A stretch of DNA of 64,000 bases from Asticcacaulis benevestitus DSM 16100 = ATCC BAA-896 (GTDB taxonomy: Bacteria > Pseudomonadota > Alphaproteobacteria > Caulobacterales > Caulobacteraceae): positions 1 through 64,000 of the forward strand of contig NZ_AQWM01000006.1 of assembly GCF_000376105.1 (NCBI RefSeq), written 5' to 3'. The position numbers were made by a program, and so were the translations under genes. Under the pieces are notes generated by a model. It was not told where the DNA came from. It worked only from the letters and a program-made list of their open reading frames with translations, and made no database searches. Positions 8,574 through 17,332 of this stretch are shown here, one piece after another. Every line of letters begins with the position of its first letter. Positions within the stretch are counted from its first letter, which is position 1.

Positions 8574-9119
8574 ATGACCGACATCTACAACATCCCTCTG
8601 AAACGCATTGATGGTCAGCCGACCACGCTCGAAGGGTTCAAAGGCAAGGTGCTGCTGGCGGTGAATGTCGCGTCGAAGTGCGGCCTGACCCCGCAATATG
8701 AAGCGCTCGAAGCGCTTTATCGTGAAAAATCGGGTGATGGGCTGGAGATTCTGGGCTTCCCGGCCAACAATTTCCTCTCCCAGGAGCCCGGAACTGACGA
8801 AGATATCGTCAGTTTCTGCTCGACCACCTATGACGTCACCTTCCCCCTGTTCAGCAAGATCAGCGTCGTCGGCGCCGACAAGCACCCGCTCTATGATGTC
8901 TTCACCAAGGCCCAGCCGAACGCCGTCAGCGCCGGTCCGATGCGCGAACGTCTGGAAAAGTTCGGCATCCCGGTCAGTCCGGAAGGCGAAGTGCTGTGGA
9001 ATTTCGAGAAGTTCCTGATCGGCAAAAACGGCGACGTGGTCGAGCGTTTCGCGCCCGACGTCACCGCCGATGATCCGCGCTTGGTTGCCGCGATCGAGCG
9101 CGAACTGGCGAAAACCTAA
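8574..9119 (+). CDS. Glutathione peroxidase-family thiol peroxidase
   Basis: 181 residues. The peroxidatic cysteine is Cys36 in NVASKCGLTPQY, and the WNFEKFL Trp of the active site is present. The segment usually read as GFPCNQFGGQEPG is GFPANNFLSQEPG here: the usual resolving Cys is Ala and the usual catalytic Gln is Asn, although bacterial variants of this kind occur. It should reduce hydrogen peroxide or lipid peroxides, probably with thioredoxin or glutathione. AGGAG precedes the ATG. The stop overlaps the convergent kinase stop by four bases. Confidence 0.85.
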   Translation: MTDIYNIPLKRIDGQPTTLEGFKGKVLLAVNVASKCGLTPQYEALEALYREKSGDGLEILGFPANNFLSQEPGTDEDIVSFCSTTYDVTFPLFSKISVVGADKHPLYDVFTKAQPNAVSAGPMRERLEKFGIPVSPEGEVLWNFEKFLIGKNGDVVERFAPDVTADDPRLVAAIERELAKT

Positions 9120-10279
9120 CGCCGGAAATGAGCGCTGAAGGTCGTGCCGTCCGTCTCAGATGAGGTAACGCTAATCGTCCCGCCATGGGCCGTGACGATT
9201 TCCTTGGAGATATAGAGCCCCAGGCCGAGATTAACCGACAAGGCGCCATGGCCGCTTTCGTCATCGGCGTGCGGTTCGACGCGCGTCAGCGAGCTGAAGA
9301 TCGTCACCATGTGCTCCGGCGAAATCGGCACGCCCTCATTATGCACCGACACCACCACTTCGCTTTCCAGCCCCTCGACCTTGATGGTCACTGGCGCGTC
9401 GGTGAAACCATACTGCACCGCATTGCCGATCAGGTTCGAGAAGACCTGTCCGATACGCGCCCGATCCCAGATCCCTTCAAGACCGCCCGTAATTTCCAGC
9501 GTAAATTCCCGATTGGGATGGATGGCCCGCGCCTCATCGACCAACATCTTGCTGATATAGCCCATATCGACCGGCTCCTTGATCAGCGGCAGGCCTGATC
9601 CCAGACGCGCCCGCGTCAGGTCGAGCAGATTGGTGACGATATCCCCTGCGCGCGACGTTGAATCGGCGATTTGCGACAACAGCATGGTCTGACGCTCATT
9701 GAGCTGGCCGATCTTCATGGCCAGTTGCGCCGACATTGAGATGGCGCTCAAGGGATTGCGCAGATCGTGGCTGAGTATGCCCAGGAAGAGATTCCGCGAC
9801 ATTTCAAGCTTGACCGAATAGTCGCGGATCGATTCCGTCAGCGCCTGATCGACCGCCTCATTGAAACGGATCATGTCCTTGACATCGACCGCGTTCATAT
9901 CGCGGTCCATACCCCAAAGTTTGAGCACACTGGCGCGCAGGGCCCGATATTCCGAGACCATCTGGTCCATATTGAACCCGCCGGCGTGGCGCAGTGAGGC
10001 GTGCGTTTCGGCGGCACTCGGATAGAAGGTCCGCGGCTTTTCGCCATGCGACTTTCTGATCTGCTCGGAATCCGTCTGGGTGGTTTCGATGTCCTCGACG
10101 ATAAAGCCGAGAATTTGCCGGATATGATTGCGCAAGGCGAGCGGCGTCATGCTGCCGGCGGCCGGCACGAACGTCTTGGCGAAGTTTTCCCACTCAGCAA
10201 TGATAGGTGCCGTATTCGCCCTGATAAACTCAGCCAGTCGCATGTGGTTTCCAAAAATTTTGAGAACGTCTTCAGTCAT
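9116..10279 (-). CDS. Cytosolic sensor histidine kinase with RsbRD-type N-terminal domain
   Basis: 387 residues, no membrane segment. Residues about 15-155 resemble the RsbRD N-terminal sensor domain with its conserved helix around the HASLRHAGGF region. The HisKA box LSHDLRNPLSAI gives phospho-acceptor His171; the N box NLIGNAVQYG and the G boxes around LGLGLYISKEI form a complete ATPase domain. No response regulator gene is adjacent, so its partner lies elsewhere. An AGGA precedes the ATG at 10279. It diverges from the ypfH gene. Confidence 0.85.
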   Translation of the reverse strand: MTEDVLKIFGNHMRLAEFIRANTAPIIAEWENFAKTFVPAAGSMTPLALRNHIRQILGFIVEDIETTQTDSEQIRKSHGEKPRTFYPSAAETHASLRHAGGFNMDQMVSEYRALRASVLKLWGMDRDMNAVDVKDMIRFNEAVDQALTESIRDYSVKLEMSRNLFLGILSHDLRNPLSAISMSAQLAMKIGQLNERQTMLLSQIADSTSRAGDIVTNLLDLTRARLGSGLPLIKEPVDMGYISKMLVDEARAIHPNREFTLEITGGLEGIWDRARIGQVFSNLIGNAVQYGFTDAPVTIKVEGLESEVVVSVHNEGVPISPEHMVTIFSSLTRVEPHADDESGHGALSVNLGLGLYISKEIVTAHGGTISVTSSETDGTTFSAHFRR

Positions 10280-10490
10280 GACAATCCTGAAAGTTTGTGT
10301 TCAACCTCAGATATTTTCAATTTTTTACTAAAGATGAGCCACACTTACAGTCGATAAAACTGCACAATCCGCCGATAAAAGGCCCTCAAGGCTCATCATT
10401 CGCATCTTATTACTGCGATAGATACCACAATATTTGGTTCTTTATTTTACCGCTCTAATTGCAGGTTGATTGTGCGATCATCCGCCATAT

Positions 10491-11123
10491 ATGAGCCTTA
10501 TGACCCATTCCCTGCCTGTCCACACGCCGCCCTCGCCGAAGCACCTTGTCCTTCTGTTTCACGGCGTTGGTGCCCTGCCGCAAAATATGGTGACGCTGGG
10601 CCAGACCATCGCCGAGGCGGATCCGCAGGCCGCTGTGATCAGTGTCGCCTCTCCTGATCCCTCAGAGACGGGCGGAGGCTTCCAATGGTTTCCGGTGCGC
10701 GGCGTCACCGAAGACGATCGACCGGCGCGCGTGGCTGCGGCCATGCCGGGCTTTGTCGCCTGCGTGCAGGCGTGGCAGGCGAAAACCGGTGTCGACGCCC
10801 ACGCCACCACCCTGATCGGCTTTTCGCAAGGCGCCATCATGGCGCTGGAATCTACGCAGCTGCCGGAGACGATCGCCGCTCGCGTCATCTCCCTGTCAGG
10901 CCGCTTCGCCGCGCCGCCGCGTGTCGTACCCGCCTGCCCCATCCACCTGATCCATGGTGATGCCGACCCGATCATCGCCGCCGCCCACGCGCAGAGAGCC
11001 TATGACGACCTGATGGCGCTCGGCGCACACGTCACACTCGATATCCTGCCAGGGTTAACCCATACCATAGATTCGGCGGCCACCCGCCTCGTCCTTGGCT
11101 ATCTCAAACGTTCTGCGGCATAA
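10491..11123 (+). CDS. ypfH: YpfH-like esterase (alpha/beta hydrolase)
   Basis: About 210 residues. The order LLFHGVGA (oxyanion region), GFSQGA (nucleophile Ser), HGDADP (Asp) and LTHTID (His) gives a full catalytic triad of the carboxylesterase/phospholipase group to which E. coli YpfH belongs. Start is uncertain: ATG at 10491 or 10500, neither with a good ribosome site; a TTG at 10470 is also open. The substrate is unknown. The next gene downstream is a siderophore receptor but behind its own operator pair. Confidence 0.8.
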   Translation: MSLMTHSLPVHTPPSPKHLVLLFHGVGALPQNMVTLGQTIAEADPQAAVISVASPDPSETGGGFQWFPVRGVTEDDRPARVAAAMPGFVACVQAWQAKTGVDAHATTLIGFSQGAIMALESTQLPETIAARVISLSGRFAAPPRVVPACPIHLIHGDADPIIAAAHAQRAYDDLMALGAHVTLDILPGLTHTIDSAATRLVLGYLKRSAA

Positions 11124-11144
11124 GGTCCACGCAAGGTCATTTTG

Positions 11145-11159
11145 TGCGAATAATTCGCA
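11145..11159. promoter_or_regulatory. Fur-like palindrome, site 1
   Basis: TGCGAATAATTCGCA is a perfect 7-1-7 inverted repeat of the kind bound by Fur-family regulators. It lies 86 bases before the receptor start. Naming Fur is inference from the AT-core dyad and the downstream siderophore receptor. Confidence 0.6.
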
Positions 11160-11202
11160 TTGCTAGTTGACCGCCTCACAGCACCTGCTAAGAAGCGCGA
11201 AT

Positions 11203-11217
11203 TGCTAATCATTCGCA
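11203..11217. promoter_or_regulatory. Fur-like palindrome, site 2
   Basis: TGCTAATCATTCGCA differs from site 1 at only two of 15 positions and is 58 bases further on, ending 27 bases before the receptor start. An additional GCGAATT half-site at 11197-11203 extends it. Two sites suggest tight iron repression. Confidence 0.6.
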
Positions 11218-11244
11218 TTCTTAATTATGCAGGAGTTTTCTGAC

Positions 11245-13392
11245 ATGACCGCCCTTCGTTGCAACCGTCTTCGCATCTTGCTGACAGCCACCTCGGTGTT
11301 CGCCATGATGGCTATTGGCGCCGCCCACGCCGAAGCGACAGCGGACGCCTCGGCCGACAGCGAAGCCAGGGAAGTCGTCGTCATCGGCAAGCGCGTGATC
11401 AAGGGCTCGGCCGGCGCCACGGGTCTCGACCTGTCCTTGCGCGAAACGCCACAATCGGTCACCATCGTCACCGCCGCGCAGATCAGGGACTTTGGCCTGA
11501 CCGATGCCAACCAGCTTCTGGCCACAATCCCCGGCATCAATGTGGAGGCCGACGAAACCGACCGCACCTATTACAATTCGCGCGGTTTCGACATCATCAA
11601 CTTCCAGGTCGACGGCGTGGGGCAGCCGCTCGACTGGGGCCTGCAGGTCGGCGCACTGGACACCGCCCTTTATGAGCGTATCGAAGCCATCCGCGGCGCC
11701 ACCGGCATGCTGACCGGCACCGGCAATCCGTCGGCCACCATCAACTATATCCGCAAGCGCCCCACCAAGGCGTTTCAGGCTTCGGCCTCGGCCAGCTACG
11801 GTTCGTGGGACAACAAACGCGTGACCGCCGATGTGTCGGGGCCGCTGAATGAGGGCGGCACGGTCGCCGGACGCTTTGTCTACGCCAAAACCAACACCGA
11901 TTCCTATCTTGACTATTACGGCGTCGACCGCAGCGTCTATTACGGCGTCCTGTCGTGGGATATCACGCCGAAGCTGAAGGCCACCGCCGGCTATTCGCAG
12001 CAGGACAACCTGGCGGACGGCGTCACCTGGGGCGCCCTGCCCCTGACCTATTCCGATGGCACGCCGATCGACTATGATGTGTCGGCCACCTCGTCGGCGC
12101 CGTGGACCTATTGGAATACCCACGACCATCAGAGCTTTGGCGAACTGTCCTATGGTTTCGACAATGGCTGGACGATCAAGGGCATCTATACGCGCAAATC
12201 CTATGACGAAGACGCCAGGCTGCTGTATCCGTCGGGTACGCCCGATCCCGATACAGGCCTGGGCGTCGTCGCCTACAGCGGCATGTACCCGTCTATCATC
12301 AAGCAGGATATGTTTGATGTCGTGGCCAGCGGCCATGTCAGCCTGTTCGGACGCGAGCATCAGGTCGTGCTCGGTGCAAATTCGACCCACGCCGCCAGCT
12401 ACAAGTGGGAGCGCTCGGCCGACCTGCCCAGCTACGCGCCGATTGTGGACGGTCACATCACGCCACCGGCGCAACCCACCTACCCTGATGCGTACCTGTC
12501 GGAGCAGATCAAGACCGACACAACCCGCATCTATGGCGCCATCCATCTGAACCTCAGCGATAAACTGACGGGCATCGTCGGCTTCAATGCGGTCGATCTG
12601 AAAGCGGTCGGCGATTCCTACCGTGTTTCGCAGGACCGTTCGGAGAACAAGGTCAGCCCCTATGTGGGTGCAGTCTATGACGTCAGTGAGCACGTCTCGC
12701 TCTACGCCAGCTATACGGACATCTTCGATCCGCAATCGCAAAGCGACGTCAATTTTGTCCGCTTCAATGCCGCCACAGGTAAGAGCTACGAAGCTGGCGT
12801 CAAATCGGAAGGGTTCGACAATCGTCTTTACGCCACCGCTTCGGTCTTCAAGTCGGAACAATACGATCTGGCTGAGTTTACCGGCTACCTGCAAAATACG
12901 GATGCCAGTCTTCCCGGCTACACGACCAAGCCTGAGCTTGTCGGCAAGTCCTATTATACCGGCATCGACACCTTTGTTGAAGGCTATGAACTGGAAGTCG
13001 CCGGCAAGGTCACGCCGCAGTGGAGCCTCAATGGCGGCTGGACCAGCCTGTCGATCAAAGACCGTGATGGCAACAATGTCCGCAACTATCTGCCCCGCCA
13101 GACGCTCAAACTCTCCACCACCTACAGCCTGCCGCAATACCGCGACATGAAGCTGGGCGCCGCCGTGCGCTGGCAGAGCGATGTGTCGACCACCAGCGCG
13201 GGCACGCTCTTCACCCAGGACGCCTATTCCGTGATCGATCTGATGGGCAGCTTCCGTCTGACCGACCATGTGCGCGCTTCGCTCAACCTCAAGAACGCTC
13301 TGGATGAAAAATATTTCGGCGGTCTGCAGTGGGATCAGGCCTTTTACGCCGCGCCGCGCAGCGTCATGGTCACGCTCGACTGGACCTACTAG
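11245..13392 (+). CDS. TonB-dependent siderophore receptor
   Basis: 715 residues from the ATG at 11245, which has AGGAG about ten bases upstream; an in-frame ATG at 11227 is less likely because it lies before that site. A signal peptide ends near AHAEA, followed by a TonB-box-like EVVVIGKR region, the plug domain (RETPQSVTIVTAAQI ... RGF...DG ... IRGATGMLTG) and a 22-strand barrel ending in an aromatic Tyr. The plug is typical of ferric-siderophore receptors such as FhuE. It sits in the outer membrane and draws energy from TonB-ExbBD, encoded at 46.2-49.2 kb. Control by the two palindromes upstream. Confidence 0.9.
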   Translation: MTALRCNRLRILLTATSVFAMMAIGAAHAEATADASADSEAREVVVIGKRVIKGSAGATGLDLSLRETPQSVTIVTAAQIRDFGLTDANQLLATIPGINVEADETDRTYYNSRGFDIINFQVDGVGQPLDWGLQVGALDTALYERIEAIRGATGMLTGTGNPSATINYIRKRPTKAFQASASASYGSWDNKRVTADVSGPLNEGGTVAGRFVYAKTNTDSYLDYYGVDRSVYYGVLSWDITPKLKATAGYSQQDNLADGVTWGALPLTYSDGTPIDYDVSATSSAPWTYWNTHDHQSFGELSYGFDNGWTIKGIYTRKSYDEDARLLYPSGTPDPDTGLGVVAYSGMYPSIIKQDMFDVVASGHVSLFGREHQVVLGANSTHAASYKWERSADLPSYAPIVDGHITPPAQPTYPDAYLSEQIKTDTTRIYGAIHLNLSDKLTGIVGFNAVDLKAVGDSYRVSQDRSENKVSPYVGAVYDVSEHVSLYASYTDIFDPQSQSDVNFVRFNAATGKSYEAGVKSEGFDNRLYATASVFKSEQYDLAEFTGYLQNTDASLPGYTTKPELVGKSYYTGIDTFVEGYELEVAGKVTPQWSLNGGWTSLSIKDRDGNNVRNYLPRQTLKLSTTYSLPQYRDMKLGAAVRWQSDVSTTSAGTLFTQDAYSVIDLMGSFRLTDHVRASLNLKNALDEKYFGGLQWDQAFYAAPRSVMVTLDWTY

Positions 13393-13414
13393 ACCTTCAA
13401 AATCCGTAAACCAC

Positions 13415-13448
13415 GCCACCGCATGACAACCTCATGCGGTGGCTTTTT
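13415..13448 (+). terminator. Rho-independent terminator after the siderophore receptor
   Basis: Perfect 12-bp stem GCCACCGCATGA / TCATGCGGTGGC with a 5-base loop, followed by five T (13444-13448). It begins 22 bases after the receptor stop. Confidence 0.9.
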
Positions 13449-13554
13449 CACATTTACCTTATGACTTCATTACAGGTTTCCGACCTCTCCGGCATTTCTA
13501 AAAAGCCCGCAGCCACCCTAACCTGACCTCACAAGTCAATTTCAGGAGGTTACA

Positions 13555-13632
13555 ATGGGTAAAGGCATTTTGCTCTGGCTGCTGGGGGTTCCGATCCCCG
13601 TCATTATTCTGCTCGCGCTTGTTTTCCGTTGA
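13555..13632 (+). CDS. 25-residue hydrophobic small protein
   Basis: ATG at 13555 behind a near-perfect CAGGAGG ribosome site; the frame MGKGILLWLLG ... LALVFR ends at TGA 13630-13632. One membrane helix with a Pro-containing centre (GVPIPVIILL) and a terminal Arg. Very similar tiny proteins occur widely in proteobacteria, usually without annotation; the role is unknown. The next gene follows after 14 bases and also encodes a membrane protein. Confidence 0.7.
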   Translation: MGKGILLWLLGVPIPVIILLALVFR

Positions 13633-13646
13633 TCGGGGGCTCTCGC

Positions 13647-14477
13647 ATGGCTTTCTCAGATCCCCTCACAACCACGGACGGCCCTAATCTGGAATCGTCC
13701 AAATCCGGCATCCACTGGGGTTCAATCCTCGGCGGAGCCTTTGTCGCCGCCGCCATATCGCTGATCCTATTGCCGCTCGGTTCGGCGCTCGGTTTCGCCT
13801 CCGTCTCGGTCTTCAACGCCACCGAAGCCAGCCTCGTCACCTTCACGGCTGGCTGGGCAATCTGGCTGGTCATCATGCAGTGGGTATCCTCCGGCATCGG
13901 CGGCTATATCGCCGGCCGTTTGCGCGTCAAATGGGCCGATACGCACAGCGATGAAGTCTTCTTCCGTGACACCGCGCACGGCTTTATTGCCTGGTCGGTC
14001 GCCACCGTCTTCACCCTGGGTCTGGCCGCCATCGTCGCCGCCGGTGCGCTCACTACCGGCGTTCAGGCCACCGCTACTGTCGCCGCCGGTGCGACCGACG
14101 AAGTCGGTTACTACACCGACAGCCTCTATCGCACCACGACCCCTTCGGCGACAGCGCCCGCCGCCGATATCACCGCCGAAACGACGCGCATTCTCGTCAA
14201 TGGCGCCAGGAACGGCTCCGTGCCTGCGGCTGACAGAGCCTATCTGTCATCTCAGGTCGCCGCCCGCACCGGCTTGTCGCAGGCCGAAGCACAAGGCCGC
14301 GTCAACACCACGCTGGCTGAGATCGACGCCGCGAAGCAAAAGGCTGCGCAAACGGCAGAAGCCGCCCGCAAAACCTTGGTCGCCTTCCATATCGGCCTGT
14401 TCCTTTCCCTGCTCATTGGCGCCTTTATCGCCATTGTAGCAGCCGCCCTCGGCGGTAAACTTCGTGACAATTATTAG
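13647..14477 (+). CDS. Multi-pass membrane protein, uncharacterised (PhnA-like)
   Basis: 276 residues from the ATG at 13647 (GGGGGC upstream); the TTG at 13629 is open but overlaps the small gene. Membrane segments lie at about 24-50, 62-88, 112-140 and 245-270, with a soluble stretch of about 100 residues rich in Ala, Thr and Lys before the last one. The opening HWGSILGGAFVAAAISLILLPLG is typical of a family of proteobacterial membrane proteins sometimes labelled PhnA-like; the function is unknown. Followed after nine bases by a stress-type oxidase gene. Confidence 0.7.
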   Translation: MAFSDPLTTTDGPNLESSKSGIHWGSILGGAFVAAAISLILLPLGSALGFASVSVFNATEASLVTFTAGWAIWLVIMQWVSSGIGGYIAGRLRVKWADTHSDEVFFRDTAHGFIAWSVATVFTLGLAAIVAAGALTTGVQATATVAAGATDEVGYYTDSLYRTTTPSATAPAADITAETTRILVNGARNGSVPAADRAYLSSQVAARTGLSQAEAQGRVNTTLAEIDAAKQKAAQTAEAARKTLVAFHIGLFLSLLIGAFIAIVAAALGGKLRDNY

Positions 14478-14486
14478 GAGATAGCG

Positions 14487-14915
14487 ATGAGCCTTACGCT
14501 CGAAGAGATCAGCAAGACCATGCGCCATATCGATCTGTGCATGCTGACGACCAAGACGGCCGATGGCGCCCTTGAATCCCGCCCGATGAGCAACAACAAA
14601 CTGGTGGATTACGACGGCGACTCGTACTTCTTCGCCACGGCGGACAGTTCAGCCGCGCAGGAGATCACGGCCGATCCACAGGTCAATATCGCCTTCACGC
14701 AACTCCCTTCCCTGATCAGCGGCGGCTTTTTCCTGTCGGTGACGGGCAAGGCCGAACTGATCGATGACAAGGCTTTGTTTGAAAAGCACTGGGTCAAGGA
14801 TATCGAGGTATGGTTCAAGGACGGTATTGATACGCCGGGCCTGCGCCTGATCAAGGTGAAGGCCAAGGTACTGAAATACTGGCACAATTACGAAGAGGGC
14901 GAACTCTATCTCTGA
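14487..14915 (+). CDS. Pyridoxamine 5'-phosphate oxidase-like (general stress protein 26 type)
   Basis: 142 residues, a split-barrel flavin-binding protein. The N-terminal [20 protein letters not shown] strand and the [13 protein letters not shown] segment match general-stress-26 members of the PNPOx-like family. The physiological reaction of this subfamily is not established; true PNPO activity is unlikely because the protein is shorter and lacks the C-terminal PNPO segment. AGGAG lies upstream of the ATG. It probably shares a transcript with the membrane protein before it. Confidence 0.82.
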   Translation: MSLTLEEISKTMRHIDLCMLTTKTADGALESRPMSNNKLVDYDGDSYFFATADSSAAQEITADPQVNIAFTQLPSLISGGFFLSVTGKAELIDDKALFEKHWVKDIEVWFKDGIDTPGLRLIKVKAKVLKYWHNYEEGELYL

Positions 14916-14986
14916 TCGCGCGTCGTTACGCCGATGAATCCCCAAGGCCTCCTGACATACGCATCGACTCCCGCTATATTCAGCCC

Positions 14987-16873
14987 ATGCATATTCAGCG
15001 CCTGCCTCAAGACACCATCAACCGCATCGCCGCCGGCGAGGTCGTCGAACGCCCCGCCTCCGCCGTCAAGGAACTGGTCGAAAACGCTATCGACGCCGGC
15101 GCCCGCCAGATCGACATTCGTGCCGATCTGGGCGGGCTGTCGCGCATCCTGATCGAGGACAATGGCTCCGGCATGGGCGCGGAGGATCTGGAACTGGCGA
15201 TTGAGCGCCACGCCACCTCCAAGCTCAAGCCGCAGGCCGACGGCACGTGGGATCTGCTCCATATCAAGACGCTCGGTTTCCGCGGCGAAGCCCTGCCCTC
15301 CATGGGATCGGTAGCGCGGCTCAACATCACCTCGCGGCCACGCGATGGCGAGGCGCTCAATATCCGCGTCGATGGCGGCGCCATTTCGCCGATCCGTCCG
15401 GCAGCTTTCGGCGGCGACCACGGCACGCGTATCGAACTGACCGATCTGTTCTACGCCACGCCGGCGCGTCTGAAGTTCATGAAATCCGAGCGCGCCGAGA
15501 ACATGGCCATCGCCGAAGAGGTCAAGCGTCAGGCCATGGCGCATGAAAATGTCGGGTTTTCGCTCGAACTCGACGGCAAGAAGCAACTGAAACTCTTTGC
15601 CGAACAGGCCGGCTTCGAAGGCCGGCTCAGGCGCCTGTCCGCCCTGCTTGGCGCCGATTTTTCCGATAATGCCCTGCTGATCGATCAGGTCCGCGAAGGC
15701 GTGCGGCTGACGGGCTATGCCGGCCTGCCGACCTTTTCACGCGGCAATGCGGCGCATCAGTATCTCTTCGTCAACAATCGCCCGGTGCGCGACAAACTGC
15801 TGACCGGCGCCCTGCGTGCGGCCTATGCCGATTTTCTGGCGCGCGACCGCCATCCGCTGGCGGCGCTGTTTGTCGAGATCGATCCCGAAGACCTCGATGT
15901 CAACGTCCACCCGGCCAAGACCGAGGTGCGCTTCCGCGATCCCAACCTGGTGCGCGGCCTGATCATCGGGGCCCTGAAGCACGCCCTCGCCTCAGCCGGC
16001 CACCGCGCCGCCACCACGGTGGCCCACACCGCGCTCAGCGGTTTCCGCACCGATGTGCAGCCGCTGCTCGGCCTTAACCGCCCCTATAATCCGGTGTCGG
16101 CGTCGCAGATCGCTGCCGTGCGCCCGTATATGACGCCCTATATGCCCGATGAGGTGCCGTTTTCGCCGACCGCGCGCGTCGAGACGATGCCCCCATCTTT
16201 TGACGCCTATCAGGGCGTGGCCGAATCCTATGCGCCGGTGATGGAAGCCCCACTCGACGCGCCGGCTCCATACGCCCCCACGCAGGCCGAAGCCTTCCCG
16301 CTCGGCGCGGCACGGGCGCAGATCCACGAAACCTATGTCATCGCCCAGACGGCCGATGGCCTGGTCATCGTCGATCAACACGCCGCCCACGAACGCTTGG
16401 TCTATGAACAGATGAAGGTGGCCATGGCCGCCGGCAACGTGCAGAGCCAGAGCCTGCTCATCCCCGAAATCGTCGACCTGGAGCGCGAAGAGGTCAGCCG
16501 CCTGATGGCGCGGCGCGAAGATCTGCTGGTCATGGGGCTGGGTGTCGAGGCCTTTGGGCCGACCAGTGTGCTGGTGCGCGATATCCCGACCCTGTTGGGC
16601 GATTGCGATATCGGCGGGCTGGTGCGTGATCTGGTCGATGACCTGACCGAACACGGCGAACTGCTGGCGCTGAAAGAACGGATGGCGGAAATCTGCGGCG
16701 ATCACGCCTGCCGCCACAGCGTGCGCTCGGGCCGTCGCCTCACCGCCGATGAGATGAACGCCCTGCTGCGCCAGATGGAAGCCACGCCGCATTCCGGCCA
16801 GTGCAATCACGGCCGCCCGACCTATGTCGAGTTAAAGCTCAAGGATATCGAGAAACTGTTCGGACGGCGCTAA
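14987..16873 (+). CDS. mutL: DNA mismatch repair endonuclease MutL
   Basis: 628 residues. The GHKL ATPase N-terminus has [20 protein letters not shown] and ENAIDAGA, then GFRGEALPS, and the transducer domain to about 330. A Pro-rich linker (about 370-440) joins the C-terminal dimerisation domain. That domain holds [12 protein letters not shown] at about 463, a CGDHACRHS segment and CNHGRPT at about 606, the zinc and nuclease motifs of MutL proteins that nick DNA. This fits a species without MutH. The encoded protein couples MutS recognition to strand incision. Confidence 0.95.
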   Translation: MHIQRLPQDTINRIAAGEVVERPASAVKELVENAIDAGARQIDIRADLGGLSRILIEDNGSGMGAEDLELAIERHATSKLKPQADGTWDLLHIKTLGFRGEALPSMGSVARLNITSRPRDGEALNIRVDGGAISPIRPAAFGGDHGTRIELTDLFYATPARLKFMKSERAENMAIAEEVKRQAMAHENVGFSLELDGKKQLKLFAEQAGFEGRLRRLSALLGADFSDNALLIDQVREGVRLTGYAGLPTFSRGNAAHQYLFVNNRPVRDKLLTGALRAAYADFLARDRHPLAALFVEIDPEDLDVNVHPAKTEVRFRDPNLVRGLIIGALKHALASAGHRAATTVAHTALSGFRTDVQPLLGLNRPYNPVSASQIAAVRPYMTPYMPDEVPFSPTARVETMPPSFDAYQGVAESYAPVMEAPLDAPAPYAPTQAEAFPLGAARAQIHETYVIAQTADGLVIVDQHAAHERLVYEQMKVAMAAGNVQSQSLLIPEIVDLEREEVSRLMARREDLLVMGLGVEAFGPTSVLVRDIPTLLGDCDIGGLVRDLVDDLTEHGELLALKERMAEICGDHACRHSVRSGRRLTADEMNALLRQMEATPHSGQCNHGRPTYVELKLKDIEKLFGRR

Positions 16874-16883
16874 AGCCGTCATA

Positions 16884-16918
16884 GATAAAGCGCAACACCT
16901 TACGGTCTTGCGCTTATC
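16884..16918 (+). terminator. Weak hairpin after mutL
   Basis: GATAAAGCGCAA (16884-16895) pairs with TTGCGCTTATC (16908-16918), with one bulged A and a 12-base loop, eleven bases after the mutL stop. There is no T-run, so termination would be weak or factor-assisted. Confidence 0.4.
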
Positions 16919-16947
16919 GTCTGTCAGCGCTTGGCCATTAAAAAAGC

Positions 16948-16967
16948 CTGCAATCGCCGGATTGCAG
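16948..16967 (-). terminator. Rho-independent terminator of the 49-residue membrane protein gene
   Basis: Stem CTGCAATC / GATTGCAG with a 4-base loop; on the minus strand it is followed by GGC and a run of six T. It lies twelve bases after the stop of the gene ending at 16979. Confidence 0.75.
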
Positions 16968-16978
16968 ACCCCAAAGGT

Positions 16979-17128
16979 TTAGTGTGTCAGATTAAGGATG
17001 ATCAGGCCCAGGCCCATCACCACGCCCCAGACCTGAACGCTCAGGCCAGCCACCAGAAGCAGCTTCAAGCCGTCGGGACGACGCTTCGATGCCCGCGACT
17101 TCATGGCTTCTACAGTTTGAATTTCCAT
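16979..17128 (-). CDS. 49-residue single-pass membrane protein
   Basis: The ATG at 17128 has AGGGG eight bases upstream. The protein has a basic N-terminal half (about residues 10-20 with SRASKRRPDG) and one membrane helix near 21-46 (LLLVAGLSVQVWGVVMGLGL). It has its own terminator, which supports a real gene. I do not know a function. A longer open frame to 17227 has no ribosome site and reads as unlikely protein. Confidence 0.65.
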   Translation of the reverse strand: MEIQTVEAMKSRASKRRPDGLKLLLVAGLSVQVWGVVMGLGLIILNLTH

Positions 17129-17265
17129 CACTTGACCCCTAATTTGAGCAATAGTTCTAACTGGCGATGAGCAATTTTTGTGCCTTGTTACCGGCCTTGC
17201 CTGTCTTTTACGCCTTGTTAAGGACATATTGTGGATAAGAGTTAAGAACCGTCAATAGAGAATTT

Positions 17266-17280
17266 TTAACGGTGCGTTAA
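17266..17280. promoter_or_regulatory. Candidate CtrA site (TTAA-N7-TTAA)
   Basis: TTAA at 17266-17269, seven bases CGGTGCG, TTAA at 17277-17280. This is the CtrA spacing but without the final C. It is about 138 bases upstream of the 49-residue membrane protein gene and downstream of rsmD. Confidence 0.35.
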
Positions 17281-17332
17281 ATTTACCACTTTGGCGCTCT
17301 TTATGGGCATTTTATATAATGAATTCCGTAAT

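Noticed and set aside
10401-10420. TCGCA...TGCGA pattern upstream of ypfH as a third Fur site
   Set aside because: The arms point outwards compared with the palindromes at 11145 and 11203, and the core does not match.
11221-13419. 732-codon open frame antisense to the siderophore receptor
   Set aside because: It mirrors the receptor gene frame by frame, has no ribosome site, and its residue pattern is that of a reverse-complement shadow.
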